A stretch of 39,702 nt of DNA from Colwellia sp. (GTDB taxonomy: Bacteria > Pseudomonadota > Gammaproteobacteria > Enterobacterales > Alteromonadaceae). Shown here in pieces: positions 1 through 8,909 of the stretch; position 1 is the stretch's first letter; each line of letters starts with the position of its first letter. The notes below the pieces were generated by a model, which saw only the letters and a program-made list of their open reading frames with translations, was not told where the DNA came from and made no database searches. The stretch covers positions 1 through 39,702 of the forward strand of contig JABSOW010000031.1 of assembly GCA_013215465.1 (NCBI GenBank), written 5' to 3'. Position numbers and translations under genes: made by a program.

Positions 1-77
1 TACCTCATGTTAATTTGCTGAGATAATTATGCGCAGGCTTGATTAATATTGGTATGTGGGGCTAATTACGCGCTTAC
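1..77 (-). mobile_element. IS66-family terminal end, element cut by the left window edge
   Basis: Read on the minus strand this stretch starts with GTAAGCG, the usual start of IS66-family terminal repeats. It is about 90% identical (one small indel) to the sequence starting at 32254, which leads into a recognisable IS66 tnpA remnant. The element's body would therefore lie off the left edge, and the flanking DNA starts at about position 78. The match was made by eye; the family rests on the tnpA/tnpB remnants next to the second copy. Confidence 0.7.
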
Positions 78-831
78 GTTTAAAGTCCATATCCGGACGG
101 TAGAATCTTATACCCGTTCCACTTGAAGATGCATGATTCAGCTGGAATTAGAAACGACTTAGGCAAGGTCTTGATTGAAGATAATGGTTGTTCAGGAGAA
201 TATGCTCCAAAATTTAAATCACGGCTCACATTCTACATTCAATTTTTTTGCCACCATTGCGATCTAAATCGGCTATTTAAAAACAGTCTGAGATTATGGT
301 CACAAATTTCAGAGATGGCTAACTAAGGCTATGTTGCACCTATCGTTGTTGGGTTTCAGTACATTAAGTGTAGTTTACCAACACCAAAATACACATAGCC
401 GATATTGTTGATGTATTCATCACTGTTGCCGACGATTTTTATCAGGTATTTCATAGAAGTAATCAACATAAATCTTCTTTGGTAGTGTAATGGTCATTTG
501 AATACCTTTAATATTTCACTTTCTTTAAGTTATAAATCCTTCCAGCTAGGTAGCTAAATTAACTGCGTCACTACAAAGATTGTAAAATAAGGAAGAAAAT
601 TCGAACTCCATTTTTTATTAGTCTTAATTATTACATTCAACAGATCACTGATTTAGATCAATAACCATAATATTAATATGGGATAAAGTGTTGGTTCTTT
701 TTTTTAATGAAATTAGACACGTGTACTTTATATTGAACGTGTTAAAGTATCAGAAACTTAGGTTGAAAAATCCTTATTAAGCGTATTCTCCGAGAGTCAC
801 GTTGTTTCATTTAGACCTAAAAAATTTTGAA
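78..831. other. Intergenic stretch with no supportable gene
   Basis: About 750 bp of AT-rich DNA between the IS66 end and the hexanucleotide repeat. The only open frame (123-326, 67 codons) has no recognisable motif and starts inside a 40-bp repeat. A stretch near 400-460 reads IADIVDVFITVADDFYQVF in one frame and may be a decayed transposase start, but this is too short to assign. Confidence 0.5.
112..151 (+). repeat. 40-bp direct repeat, copy 1
   Basis: Begins ACCCGTTCCACTTGAAGATG and is repeated at 2294-2333 with 38 of 40 bases identical and in the same orientation. The two copies bracket the diguanylate cyclase gene. The origin is unknown: it may be a dispersed intergenic repeat or the end of a lost mobile element. 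Confidence 0.8.
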
Positions 832-873
832 AATACCAATACCAATACCAATACCAATACCAATACCAATACT
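832..873 (+). repeat. AATACC hexanucleotide tandem repeat upstream of a GGDEF gene
   Basis: Six perfect AATACC units (832-867) and a seventh with one change (AATACT, 868-873). The array ends 90 bp before the start codon of the diguanylate cyclase at 964, so it lies in the probable promoter region. Short tandem arrays of this kind can gain or lose units by slippage and change promoter spacing; any such effect here is inference. Confidence 0.9.
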
Positions 874-963
874 AAATAGTCCAGATTAGGCTTCAGCCAG
901 TCAACACTATCCAGCAAGGGGCTTGCCCCCAAAATTTAGGTTACGCTCTGTTAAAGGCACAAC

Positions 964-2172
964 ATGGAAAATTTTGATATTAGAACATTAGTGTTCATAC
1001 TTTCGATACTGAACATGTTAGGTTTTTTTGCCTACATTTTTGCTCGCTTTTCTATTCTGCGTATGTCGGGGATGACATTATGGGCAGGGGGGCATCTTGC
1101 ATTGGCGGTATGTTTTTTTTGTATATTGCTAGATATCGAATCGCCTCACCCATCATTTATGTTATTTGTAGTAATCTCTGTTATGGGAACTCATGCAATG
1201 TGGTGGAGTGCATCAAGATACTTCTTTAACAGAAAACGGCTACACCCACTGCTAATTATATTACCTGCCCTGATTGTCATCGTTTTCTCTGTAAGTGCTA
1301 AAGCATTAGTAGCCTTGGAATGGATTGAAGATGGTGCACTGTTTCTAACAGCTTATATTATGTTATTTCTAACTTGCGCATTTTATCAGTTTGCAATCGC
1401 CAAAGAATTTATCAGTTACCGTTCTCCACGATTAATAACGTCAGTTTCAGTTGGTTGCGGTTTTGCTGTGGTCGCAGTATTGTCTATTTTTAAAGTGATT
1501 ACCGCCCTGTCTATCCTCCCACCACTCATTAGCAGTTCAATGACCTACAGTATTGAAACCTTCATTACTGTTATATTTATTCAAGTTACTTCTATGTTTG
1601 GATTAATACTTATTTCCGCTGAGCGCCTGCAATCTAGGTTAAACGAATTAGCCCAGAGTGATCCTCTTACTGGACTGCTTAACCGAAGGGGATTTAAGTT
1701 GCAGTCAGAAATAGCAATAAAGTCTGACAGATACGGTGAAAATATTTGTGCAATCATGGCATTTGATTTAGATCGTTTTAAGTTAGTCAATGACACTTAT
1801 GGGCACGCTACCGGTGATGATGTTTTAATAGCATTTGCTAATTGCCTGACAGAAAATACACGTTCCACCGATATAGTAGCTCGATTTGGTGGTGAAGAAT
1901 TTATTGTCTTATGCGTCGATATTGACCGCACAGATGCAAAAAACATGGCAGAGCGAATTAATGAATTTATGTCGGCACTCACTTTGCAATCAAATAAAGG
2001 AGAAGACTTTTGTATTACCGTCAGTATTGGTCTGGCAATGATAGAGGAAGAGCACCCAGAGTTATCTCTCTATTTAAAGGCTGCCGATATGGCCTTATAC
2101 AATGCTAAAGCAATGGGGAGAAACAAAGTCGTTGTGGCTGAATGTGGAGCACAACCTAGCCTGGTAGTATAG
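964..2172 (+). CDS. Membrane-bound diguanylate cyclase (GGDEF)
   Basis: Makes cyclic di-GMP from two GTP at the inner membrane. The first ~220 residues form six or seven hydrophobic helices with no recognised sensor domain. The GGDEF domain follows, with DPLTGLLNRRGF at its start and the catalytic loop GGEEF at residues 309-313. An RxxD inhibitory I-site (RSTD, residues 300-303) stands five residues before GGEEF, so product inhibition is expected. There is no EAL domain. The 402-residue length suits a membrane cyclase. The gene stands alone, between two copies of a 40-bp repeat and behind a hexanucleotide array. The ATG at 964 is preceded by a purine-rich AAAGG. The signal sensed by the membrane part is unknown. 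Confidence 0.93.
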   Translation: MENFDIRTLVFILSILNMLGFFAYIFARFSILRMSGMTLWAGGHLALAVCFFCILLDIESPHPSFMLFVVISVMGTHAMWWSASRYFFNRKRLHPLLIILPALIVIVFSVSAKALVALEWIEDGALFLTAYIMLFLTCAFYQFAIAKEFISYRSPRLITSVSVGCGFAVVAVLSIFKVITALSILPPLISSSMTYSIETFITVIFIQVTSMFGLILISAERLQSRLNELAQSDPLTGLLNRRGFKLQSEIAIKSDRYGENICAIMAFDLDRFKLVNDTYGHATGDDVLIAFANCLTENTRSTDIVARFGGEEFIVLCVDIDRTDAKNMAERINEFMSALTLQSNKGEDFCITVSIGLAMIEEEHPELSLYLKAADMALYNAKAMGRNKVVVAECGAQPSLVV

Positions 2173-2293
2173 CCACCAATCCACCAGTATGATGCTTTCC
2201 CATTTTAAGGTTGCTTGAACTGTTTCGAGGTAGTGAGTCCATCACACTAAGAAAATATTGATTATGAACTCATCTATCAACCAAACGATATAA

Positions 2294-2333
2294 ACCCGCT
2301 CCACTTGAAGATGCATGATTTAGCTGGAATTAG
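2294..2333 (+). repeat. 40-bp direct repeat, copy 2
   Basis: Same orientation as the copy at 112-151 and differing at two positions (T to C, and C to T). It lies between the convergent ends of the diguanylate cyclase gene and rlmJ. Confidence 0.8.
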
Positions 2334-2418
2334 TTTTGTGATCCCTGTTAACTCAAGGTCGTTATATTATCAACAAATGATACCCATACTAGATCACATT
2401 TTTTTATCGTGTAAGTTA

Positions 2419-3258
2419 TTATTCAGCGATTAATTGCTTCAGAGTATAGTTACTCTCGTCATTACCCAATTTAGTTTTCATATAGGGTAATATTTCTTTA
2501 AGCTGTTGAGATAGTTGCCATGGTGGGTTAACGATAAATAATCCTGTGCCAGTCATACCGTATTCATCACTATCCTTTGCTAAGCAAAACTCTACTTGTA
2601 GGACATTTTTGACTGAACTCTTACTAAAGGTATCGCTCATTTGCTCAACTAGCTCGCGCTTAACCACAGGGTACCAAAGAATATAAGTACCAGTAGCAAA
2701 TTTTGTATAGGCTTTAATGATTGTGTTAACCGCTTTTTGATAATCTTCTTTCAGCTCGTAAGGTGGGTCAATAAGAACAACACCACGACGACTTGGTGGC
2801 GGTAATAAACCTAGCACACCTTGGTAGCCATCAGATTGTTTAACAAATACTTTACGCCAGCGTTGACAAAAATCTTCTAGGTGTTGAATATCAGTAGGGT
2901 GTAATTCAAATAAGTGGCTACTGTCTTGGCGACGCATAAAGGCTTTAGCTATCCCAGGAGAGCCAGGGTAAACTTCAAGGTCGCTGTTGAGGTTAAGGCT
3001 GTTAATGAGCGATAAATAAGGCTCAAGTGACTCCGGTGCTTCGTTATCGTTAATAATCTTGGCGATACCGTTCTTATATTCCCCGGTTTTTTGCGCATAT
3101 TCATCAGCCAATTGATACATACCAGCACCAGCATGGCTGTCTATATAGCAAAAGCCTTTTTCTTTATGAGTCATATAATCTAAAACAAGTGATAAGACAC
3201 TATGTTTTAGTACATCGGCAAAATTACCGGCATGAAAAGCGTGGCGATAACTTAACAT
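2419..3258 (-). CDS. rlmJ: 23S rRNA (adenine2030-N6)-methyltransferase RlmJ
   Basis: Methylates A2030 of 23S rRNA using S-adenosylmethionine. The 279-residue protein follows E. coli RlmJ (YhiR) closely along its length: it starts MLSYRHAFHAGNFADVLKH, followed by the SAM-binding DSHAGAGMYQL region (near residue 40). The catalytic motif is DPPYE (VVLIDPPYELKEDY, near residue 165), and GTYILWYPVV follows it. The ATG at 3258 begins the conserved MLSYRH, which fixes the start. It stands alone, ends convergent with the diguanylate cyclase gene, and has a long inverted repeat in its upstream region. Confidence 0.95.
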   Translation of the reverse strand: MLSYRHAFHAGNFADVLKHSVLSLVLDYMTHKEKGFCYIDSHAGAGMYQLADEYAQKTGEYKNGIAKIINDNEAPESLEPYLSLINSLNLNSDLEVYPGSPGIAKAFMRRQDSSHLFELHPTDIQHLEDFCQRWRKVFVKQSDGYQGVLGLLPPPSRRGVVLIDPPYELKEDYQKAVNTIIKAYTKFATGTYILWYPVVKRELVEQMSDTFSKSSVKNVLQVEFCLAKDSDEYGMTGTGLFIVNPPWQLSQQLKEILPYMKTKLGNDESNYTLKQLIAE

Positions 3259-3301
3259 ATAAATCCTTAGAGGTTATAAGTGTACTTAATTTATTAACTA
3301 G

Positions 3302-3373
3302 CTTCCTTCGATAGCTTTACGCTAAGATTAAACAGAGTTATTACTCCGCTCGTTCTGAGCCTGTCGAAGGAAG
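3302..3373. repeat. REP-like inverted repeat between ybiT and rlmJ
   Basis: Arms CTTCCTTCGATAG (3302-3314) and CTGTCGAAGGAAG (3361-3373) pair over 13 positions with one wobble/mismatch and enclose 46 bases. The right side contains GAGCCTGTCGAAGG, a sequence typical of REP-type intergenic repeats found widely in Gram-negative bacteria. It lies downstream of ybiT and upstream of rlmJ and could form a hairpin in either transcript. Confidence 0.6.
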
Positions 3374-3385
3374 TTTGTAGAAGGG

Positions 3386-4978
3386 TTATGCTTTACTGGC
3401 TAAATACTCATCGTAAGTACCAGCAAAATCAATATATCCATCTTTGGTTAATTCGATAATACGGGTGGCGATGGTTGATACAAACTCACGGTCATGACTA
3501 ACAAATAACAAGGTACCTTCGTAACTTTCAAGTGCCATGTTTAAAGATTCAATCGATTCCATATCCATATGATTGGTTGGCTCATCAAGCATTAAAATAT
3601 TTGGCTGTTGCATCATTAACTTACCAAATAGCATCCGACCTTTTTCACCACCAGAAAGCACATGAACTGATTTTTTAATATCATCAGCAGAAAAAAGTAA
3701 CCGACCTAAATAACCGCGAATAGCTTGTTCATCATCGGAAGGTTGACGCCACTGGCTCATCCATTCAAATAAAGTCATGTCAGTTTCAAATTCGTATTCA
3801 TGATCCTGTGCATAATAGCCAATATTAACATTTTCAGACCAAGTGATATCGCCAGAACTCGCTTCATAACCGACTTCATTCATCAATGAACGTAACAAAG
3901 TTGTCTTACCAATACCGTTTTCACCGATGATAGCGATACGTTCACCAACTTCAATTAATGCAGAAATATCTTTTAAAATATGAGCATCATCAAAGCTTTT
4001 ATTGAGCTTTTCAACTACTAACGCATTACGGAATAATTTCTTTTCTTGCTCAAAACGAATAAACGGGTTGCTACGACTAGAGGGTTTTACTTCATCTAGT
4101 TGAATTTTATCGATTCGTTTAGCACGGGATGTTGCTTGTTTAGCTTTTGATGCATTGGCAGAGAAACGTGCTACGAAGGCTTGTAGTTCACCTATTTGTG
4201 CTTTTTTCTTGGCATTATCTGCTAGTAAACGAGCTCGTGCTTGGGTAGCTGCTAACATATATTCGTCGTAATTACCTGGGAATACCCGTAGTTCACCGTA
4301 ATCTAAATCGGCCATGTGCGTACAAACACTATTTAAGAAGTGTCTATCATGCGAAATGATAATCATGGTTGAATCTCGCTCATTCAGCGTATCTTCTAAC
4401 CATTGAATAGTATGGATGTCTAAGTTGTTGGTTGGCTCATCAAGTAATAAAATATCTGGATCTGAAAATAAAGCTTGGGCAAGTAGAATACGTAATTTAA
4501 AACCCGGAGCAATTTCGCTCATTAAACCGTAGTGTTGCTCAACAGGAATACCAACACCCATTAATAACTCACCGGCGCGACTTTCGGCTGAATAACCGTC
4601 CATTTCAGCATATTCAGATTCTAAGTCACCCACTTTCATCCCATCAGCTTCGCTCATCTCGGGTAAAGCATAAATACGATCACGTTCTTGTTTTACCGCC
4701 CATAACTCGGTATGCCCCATTATTACAGTATCAATGACATTATACTGTTCAAAGGCAAATTGATCTTGACGTAACTTACCTAATCGCTCGCCAGTATCTA
4801 AACTAACGTTACCGGATGTTTGCTCTAAATCACCACCTAAAATTTTCATAAAGGTAGATTTACCACAACCATTAGCGCCGATTAAACCGTAACGATTACC
4901 GCCACCAAACTTTTGTGAGATATTTTCAAATAATGGTTTTGCGCCAAATTGTTGAGTGATGTTGTTTGCTGATAGCAT
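3386..4978 (-). CDS. ybiT: ABC-F family ATPase YbiT
   Basis: A soluble tandem ABC ATPase of the ABC-F class, which acts on ribosomes in translation; it has no membrane part and is not a transporter. The 530-residue length equals that of E. coli YbiT, and long stretches match it ([19 protein letters not shown] as first Walker [20 protein letters not shown]). Each half has a Walker B of the form ILLLDEPTN or ILMLDEPTN, and the second half has [13 protein letters not shown]. The linker between the halves carries the lysine/arginine-rich segment [17 protein letters not shown]. Single gene; the ATG at 4978 starts the conserved ML(S/V)..N.TQQFG. Confidence 0.93.
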   Translation of the reverse strand: MLSANNITQQFGAKPLFENISQKFGGGNRYGLIGANGCGKSTFMKILGGDLEQTSGNVSLDTGERLGKLRQDQFAFEQYNVIDTVIMGHTELWAVKQERDRIYALPEMSEADGMKVGDLESEYAEMDGYSAESRAGELLMGVGIPVEQHYGLMSEIAPGFKLRILLAQALFSDPDILLLDEPTNNLDIHTIQWLEDTLNERDSTMIIISHDRHFLNSVCTHMADLDYGELRVFPGNYDEYMLAATQARARLLADNAKKKAQIGELQAFVARFSANASKAKQATSRAKRIDKIQLDEVKPSSRSNPFIRFEQEKKLFRNALVVEKLNKSFDDAHILKDISALIEVGERIAIIGENGIGKTTLLRSLMNEVGYEASSGDITWSENVNIGYYAQDHEYEFETDMTLFEWMSQWRQPSDDEQAIRGYLGRLLFSADDIKKSVHVLSGGEKGRMLFGKLMMQQPNILMLDEPTNHMDMESIESLNMALESYEGTLLFVSHDREFVSTIATRIIELTKDGYIDFAGTYDEYLASKA

Positions 4979-5119
4979 AAGGCTTCCGTAACAATAGTAA
5001 TAACTGGGGAAATAATGGGGCGCATTATACTTAAATGGCTTTGATATTACTATCTATGGCTGCTATTTGTCTGTGTTTATCAGTGGGAGAGGGTTTAGGT
5101 ATTTGAACAGTTACTTGAG

Positions 5120-5143
5120 TTGGCGGTTAAGTCGTACCGCCAA
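5120..5143. other. Hairpin downstream of the LuxR-type regulator
   Basis: Perfect 8-bp inverted repeat TTGGCGGT (5120-5127) and ACCGCCAA (5136-5143) with an 8-base loop, lying between the end of the response regulator gene and the ybiT promoter region. There is no clear U-tract on the minus strand, so it is only a weak candidate for a terminator. Confidence 0.45.
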
Positions 5144-5178
5144 GAACAGTTTTTCATGCTAGTTGTGTTGTTGATGTA

Positions 5179-5835
5179 TTAGCGCTTTAAATATTGATTA
5201 AAATCGATATCACTACAGCCCACGACAACTTTTACACGATTGGATGCACCTAATTTTTTTAAGATAGAAGAAACATGTGATTTTACCGTCGTTTCAGAAA
5301 TATTTAAGTTAAACGCAATTTGTTTATTTGCTTCACCTTTTGTTAAATGTTTTAACACCATCAATTCTCTGCGTGTTAATAAAAACATTTTTTCTGGTAA
5401 TATTTCGAATTCTCTTGATGTGTTAACTGTGGTTGGTGCTCGAATAATGTCTGCGGGTAAATAAACGTTACCTGCAAATATACTCTTAAGGGCATCACCG
5501 ATGACATCTTTTGCCGATGATTTTGCGATAAAACCAACAGCACCATAAGCAATAGTTTGTAAGATAACTTGTTTTTCAGTTTCTGCTGAAATAATAACCA
5601 CCGGGATTGTTGGGTATTGATTACGTAAATCTAGTAACCCGGCAAGGCCTGACATGCCGGGCATGTTCAAATCTAGCAAGATAAGATCGATATCAGTAGT
5701 TTCTTTGGCAAAGGCAAGAGTTGATTCAATGTCCTTAGATTCAAAAATTTCAGACTCTGGAAAAGTTTGAGAAATAATATTTATTACTGCATCCCTAAAT
5801 AAAGGGTGATCATCAGCGACTAAAATTTTATACAT
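5179..5835 (-). CDS. LuxR-family response regulator, ErbR/AgmR-like
   Basis: DNA-binding response regulator of 218 residues. The N-terminal receiver has the acidic pair D8/D9, the phosphoacceptor D55 (in LILLDLNMPGMSG) and K105 (FIAKSSAK). The C-terminal LuxR-type HTH spans about residues 150-210 (LTRRELMVLKHLTKGEANKQIA, then SETTVKSHVSSILKKL). It closely resembles the ErbR/AgmR/CrbR group that controls PQQ alcohol oxidation and acetate metabolism in pseudomonads and relatives. Together with the nearby hybrid kinase it mirrors the P. aeruginosa exa regulatory region. A GACTAAGGGA box 65 bp upstream is shared with the porin promoter, which suggests autoregulation. The kinase partner is inferred from context only. 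Confidence 0.9.
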   Translation of the reverse strand: MYKILVADDHPLFRDAVINIISQTFPESEIFESKDIESTLAFAKETTDIDLILLDLNMPGMSGLAGLLDLRNQYPTIPVVIISAETEKQVILQTIAYGAVGFIAKSSAKDVIGDALKSIFAGNVYLPADIIRAPTTVNTSREFEILPEKMFLLTRRELMVLKHLTKGEANKQIAFNLNISETTVKSHVSSILKKLGASNRVKVVVGCSDIDFNQYLKR

Positions 5836-5899
5836 GATATTACCTATTGAAATAAATCCACTTTACTACTTTAGCAGAGCAAATTTAACTATTTAATCA

Positions 5900-5909
5900 T
5901 CCCTTAGTC
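5900..5909 (-). promoter_or_regulatory. GACTAAGGGA box upstream of the response regulator
   Basis: On the minus strand the site reads CTTACGACTAAGGGATG. The ten bases GACTAAGGGA recur exactly at 7271-7280 in front of the porin gene, again after a GTAA/TTAC-like element. It lies 65 bp upstream of the regulator's ATG. A binding site for the adjacent LuxR-type regulator is the simplest reading, but this is inference. Confidence 0.4.
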
Positions 5910-5988
5910 GTAAGAACCTCATCTTTAAGTTATAAAATATACAATTTTTCTTTTATTTGTGAAATGATTACTATTTGTTAAATTTGTC

Positions 5989-6014
5989 AGGAGCAGAATT
6001 AAGCTTCTGCTCCT
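5989..6014 (-). terminator. Hairpin after the porin gene
   Basis: Ten-base-pair inverted repeat AGGAGCAGAA (5989-5998) and TTCTGCTCCT (6005-6014) with a six-base loop, 19 bp past the porin stop codon. On the minus strand the hairpin is followed by TGACAAATTT rather than a run of U, so termination may be incomplete; on the plus strand TTTATTAATTTT follows. Confidence 0.55.
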
Positions 6015-6032
6015 TTATTAATTTTCTAAAAA

Positions 6033-7172
6033 TTAGAAAGTTACCACAGCACCAATTGAGAAAACGTTATTCTCTTCTGCTATAGAATTTTGATCATTAT
6101 CATTTTCAGTCTTATTGAATTCAGCTACAACGGTTACACCAGGAACAACTGTTCTGAAATAAGAGATATTGCTATTACTATTTGTTGTCTCAGTAATTCC
6201 ATCATCTGATGTTGTTTCACCGTAAGATAGTACAAAACGGTTAGCGCCCATTGTGTATGAACCTTGTACTAGGTAACCATCAGATTCATTCGTTTGTGCT
6301 GAAACCATTTGATCTAAACCGCCAATACCCTCAGCGCTAAAACCAGAAGCAGTTAGTGATAAGCCTGAAAATTTAACGTTAGCACCATAACCAACACCTG
6401 ATTGATCTTGGTCTTCACCAAGTGCTGTTTCACTTGATTGCGAAACACCACTAACCCAAGCTTTTAATGCAACATCTTCAATAGTCGTGTTATACATCAA
6501 TTCAGCTTCAAAACGGGGCATATCTTCAGATGAATCTGCAGATACTTTATTAGGATCCATCACACCAACTGCTAGTTTAAAGCCATTCATCTCAGGCGAT
6601 CTATAAGTGATTTGTGCTTTTGGAAAAGCATAGGTATAACCGGTAGCAATGTTACCAAAAGAGACAAAACCGCTATCAGCTAGACCACCAGATGTTTGAC
6701 CATAACCAGTTAATAGTTCATCGCCAAAAATATTAGCGCGGTTAAATAAACCAAAATCTTTACCCACTAGTACTTCACCAAAGTCACCGCTTATTGTGGC
6801 ATAAAATTGACGAACATCAATGGCTGTACCTGTGCCTGCATCAGCCGGCGAGGTATCACGAAATGCGTCAGTATCACTTAAAGTAACCCAAAATGAAGAA
6901 CGGGTAGATACTTTTATATCATCAAGTTGTTTAGCAAAGTTAAAACCAATATAGCTTGGTAAGAAACCCGTTTTAACACGTGATTGTTTGCTGTTTGTCA
7001 CGTCACCAGCAGCATCAGTTGTGTCAGTATCGCTGTTAGAATAAAAGATGTTAACTAAACCATCGGCACTGAATGTCAATCCATCATTGTTATAAACTTC
7101 AACAGCGGCACTTACATTAAACGCTGTGGTACAAGCAAGGGCGATTGCTGCTAATTTAAATTTTGTAGTCAT
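6033..7172 (-). CDS. Outer-membrane general porin
   Basis: A 379-residue Gram-negative porin of the OmpC-like/Porin_4 type. It starts with a signal peptide (MTTKFKLAAIALACTTAFNVSAA) and ends in phenylalanine (GAVVTF), as outer-membrane barrels do. It has the alternating strand pattern of a 16-stranded barrel and the porin motif SGDFGEVLVGKDFGLFNRANIFGDELL. It would let small hydrophilic solutes into the periplasm. It lies between the ABC importer and the LuxR-type regulator, shares a GACTAAGGGA box with the regulator and a TCCTACT half-site with the TonB receptor at 10033, and so is probably part of the same regulon. The substrate is unknown. Confidence 0.9.
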   Translation of the reverse strand: MTTKFKLAAIALACTTAFNVSAAVEVYNNDGLTFSADGLVNIFYSNSDTDTTDAAGDVTNSKQSRVKTGFLPSYIGFNFAKQLDDIKVSTRSSFWVTLSDTDAFRDTSPADAGTGTAIDVRQFYATISGDFGEVLVGKDFGLFNRANIFGDELLTGYGQTSGGLADSGFVSFGNIATGYTYAFPKAQITYRSPEMNGFKLAVGVMDPNKVSADSSEDMPRFEAELMYNTTIEDVALKAWVSGVSQSSETALGEDQDQSGVGYGANVKFSGLSLTASGFSAEGIGGLDQMVSAQTNESDGYLVQGSYTMGANRFVLSYGETTSDDGITETTNSNSNISYFRTVVPGVTVVAEFNKTENDNDQNSIAEENNVFSIGAVVTF

Positions 7173-7270
7173 GTTTTATTTCCTTTATTTTTATCGATTT
7201 TATTGTAATTACCTCAATGATAAAAAAGTCCAAGAATAATGGGTATTGGTAATGTTGTTGAAAAAAAACC

Positions 7271-7310
7271 TCCCTTAGTCTTACGCCAATTGCCTAATGC
7301 TTAAGTAGGA
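7271..7310 (-). promoter_or_regulatory. Composite regulatory region upstream of the porin
   Basis: On the minus strand TCCTACTTAA (7301-7310) is followed by GTAAGACTAAGGGA (7271-7284). The GACTAAGGGA part matches the response-regulator promoter at 5900-5909. The TCCTACTTAA part matches half of the palindrome upstream of the TonB receptor at 12487-12502. It lies about 100-140 bp upstream of the porin ATG. The function as an operator is inferred from sharing. Confidence 0.4.
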
Positions 7311-7344
7311 GAAAATAAAAAAAGGATGAGAAAATATTGAGTTT

Positions 7345-8094
7345 TTAATCGGTAGCAATACTACCAGAGAGAATTTTCGGGTACTGCGCCATTAGTTTTG
7401 CTTGCCAAGCAAGCTCGGCGCTGCCGGACTCTTTTCTCGGCTTAGGTAAATCAACGCAGACTTGATGAATGATTGAACTGGGCGAATTACTCATAAAAAT
7501 AATACGATCTGCTAAATAAATAGCCTCACTTAAATCATGGGTAACAAAAATAACGGTACTACCACAGCTTTTACACAAGCTCACTAACAGTAATCGTAGT
7601 TTAGCTGCCGTTGGCGCATCGAGAGAATTAAAAGGCTCATCAAGTAAAATTAACTCAGGGTTAACAGCAAAAGCTCTGGCAATGGCAACTCGTCGTTGCA
7701 TGCCGCCAGATAATTGTTTGGGGTAATAGTCCCCTTTACCTGCTAAGCCTACTTGCGTTAATAAGGTCTCAATTTTTTGGTTTTGTGCTGTCGGTAATAC
7801 TAGTTGTAAATTTTGCTTAACCGTCAACCAAGGCATTAATCTAGGTTGTTGAAAAACATAACCTAGTTGGTACTCTTCACCGCCATTGAGTTCTTTTGAA
7901 TTACATAACAGTTTTTGACCTGTGGCATCTTCAAGCCCAGAAAGCATATTAAGTAGGGTGGTTTTTCCAGAGCCAGAAGGGCCAATGATGGCAATGAACT
8001 CCCCCGGTTTAACGGTAAATTCTATATCTTTTAATACCACAGCAGCGCTATTAGCGTAGTACTTATTTTTAATGGCAATATCAAGCTCTATCAT
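7345..8094 (-). CDS. ABC importer ATPase, nitrate/sulfonate/taurine type
   Basis: Energises the permease encoded just upstream. Walker A is IGPSGSGKTT, the Q-loop follows at VFQQPRLMPW, the signature is LSGGMQRR, Walker B is LILLDEPFNSLD and the H-loop is FVTHDLSEA. This is the usual set for SsuB/TauB/NrtD-like ATPases. The start at 8094 is chosen because AGAGGAG stands six bases before this ATG; the frame is open six codons further. The chosen start overlaps the permease stop by 14 bases, showing translational coupling. 249 residues, full length. Substrate unknown. Confidence 0.9.
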   Translation of the reverse strand: MIELDIAIKNKYYANSAAVVLKDIEFTVKPGEFIAIIGPSGSGKTTLLNMLSGLEDATGQKLLCNSKELNGGEEYQLGYVFQQPRLMPWLTVKQNLQLVLPTAQNQKIETLLTQVGLAGKGDYYPKQLSGGMQRRVAIARAFAVNPELILLDEPFNSLDAPTAAKLRLLLVSLCKSCGSTVIFVTHDLSEAIYLADRIIFMSNSPSSIIHQVCVDLPKPRKESGSAELAWQAKLMAQYPKILSGSIATD

Positions 8095-8908
8095 GGTGAA
8101 CTCCTCTAGCAATTAGTTTATCTAATGGCCTAAAAATTAGGTTTTCAATCACTAACACAATAGAAATAAAAGCAAAGGTATAAGCAAGAATTCCTGCAAT
8201 ATCAAAAAATTGAAATAATGTGTTTAATGCAAAGCCAACGCCGTCACTTCGTCCTAATAGTTCAACCACTAACACTATTTTCCATATTAAAGACAAGCCT
8301 GCTCGTGCTGAAGCCATAATGTAAGGATAAAGTTGCGGTAAGAAAACGCTAAAGAAGGTTTTACTTAATGATAATTTGTAAACTTTGGCAACACTGAGTA
8401 AATCTTCATCTACCACACGGGCACCTTCTCTGATCATCACCACAACTGTCGGTATTTTATTAATGACTACGGCCAGTATTGCTGCTGATTCAACCAAGCC
8501 AAACCAGATGTAACACAGTAAAATAGTGACTAGGGCAGGGATATTAAGGACGATTATTAGTAAAGTGTCGGATAGTTGGTTCAGACGTTTACTGATACCC
8601 ATTAAAATACCAATGATGACACCTAAGATCATGGCGATGGTAAAACTGAGCAATACCCGAGTTAAGGTAACGCTGAGGTTAATTAACATATCACCTTGAA
8701 AAAAATGATAAATAAAACTTTCTATGATAATGAATAATGACGGAAAATCAGCACTATTAACGTACCAGGCAATACTTTGCCACACGCTAGCGATGATTAT
8801 TAACATTAATAATCGGCCATAAACTGGTGACATAAATACAGACACTAACAAGGTGAATAATCGCCTTGTTAGTACTTGCTCGTTGGTATGTTTTTTAATG
8901 GTTATCAT
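8081..8908 (-). CDS. ABC importer permease, SsuC/TauC-like
   Basis: Inner-membrane permease of 275 residues with about six hydrophobic helices. The BPD_transp_1 EAA loop is visible as DLLSVAKVYKLSLSKTFFSVFLPQLYPYI (around residues 165-195). It begins one base after the stop of the substrate-binding protein gene and overlaps the ATPase gene, so the three form one operon. The family imports nitrate, sulfonates, taurine, pyrimidines or related small molecules; the sequence does not say which. Confidence 0.88.
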   Translation of the reverse strand: MITIKKHTNEQVLTRRLFTLLVSVFMSPVYGRLLMLIIIASVWQSIAWYVNSADFPSLFIIIESFIYHFFQGDMLINLSVTLTRVLLSFTIAMILGVIIGILMGISKRLNQLSDTLLIIVLNIPALVTILLCYIWFGLVESAAILAVVINKIPTVVVMIREGARVVDEDLLSVAKVYKLSLSKTFFSVFLPQLYPYIMASARAGLSLIWKIVLVVELLGRSDGVGFALNTLFQFFDIAGILAYTFAFISIVLVIENLIFRPLDKLIARGVHHDRA

Positions 8909-8909
8909 C

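Noticed and set aside
123..326. 67-codon plus-strand frame in the left intergenic region
   Set aside because: Its first codons are part of the 40-bp repeat and the rest matches no family. Not supportable as a gene.
5120..5143. Hairpin past the response regulator as an intrinsic terminator
   Set aside because: The stem is good but no U-tract follows on the minus strand. Kept only as a hairpin.
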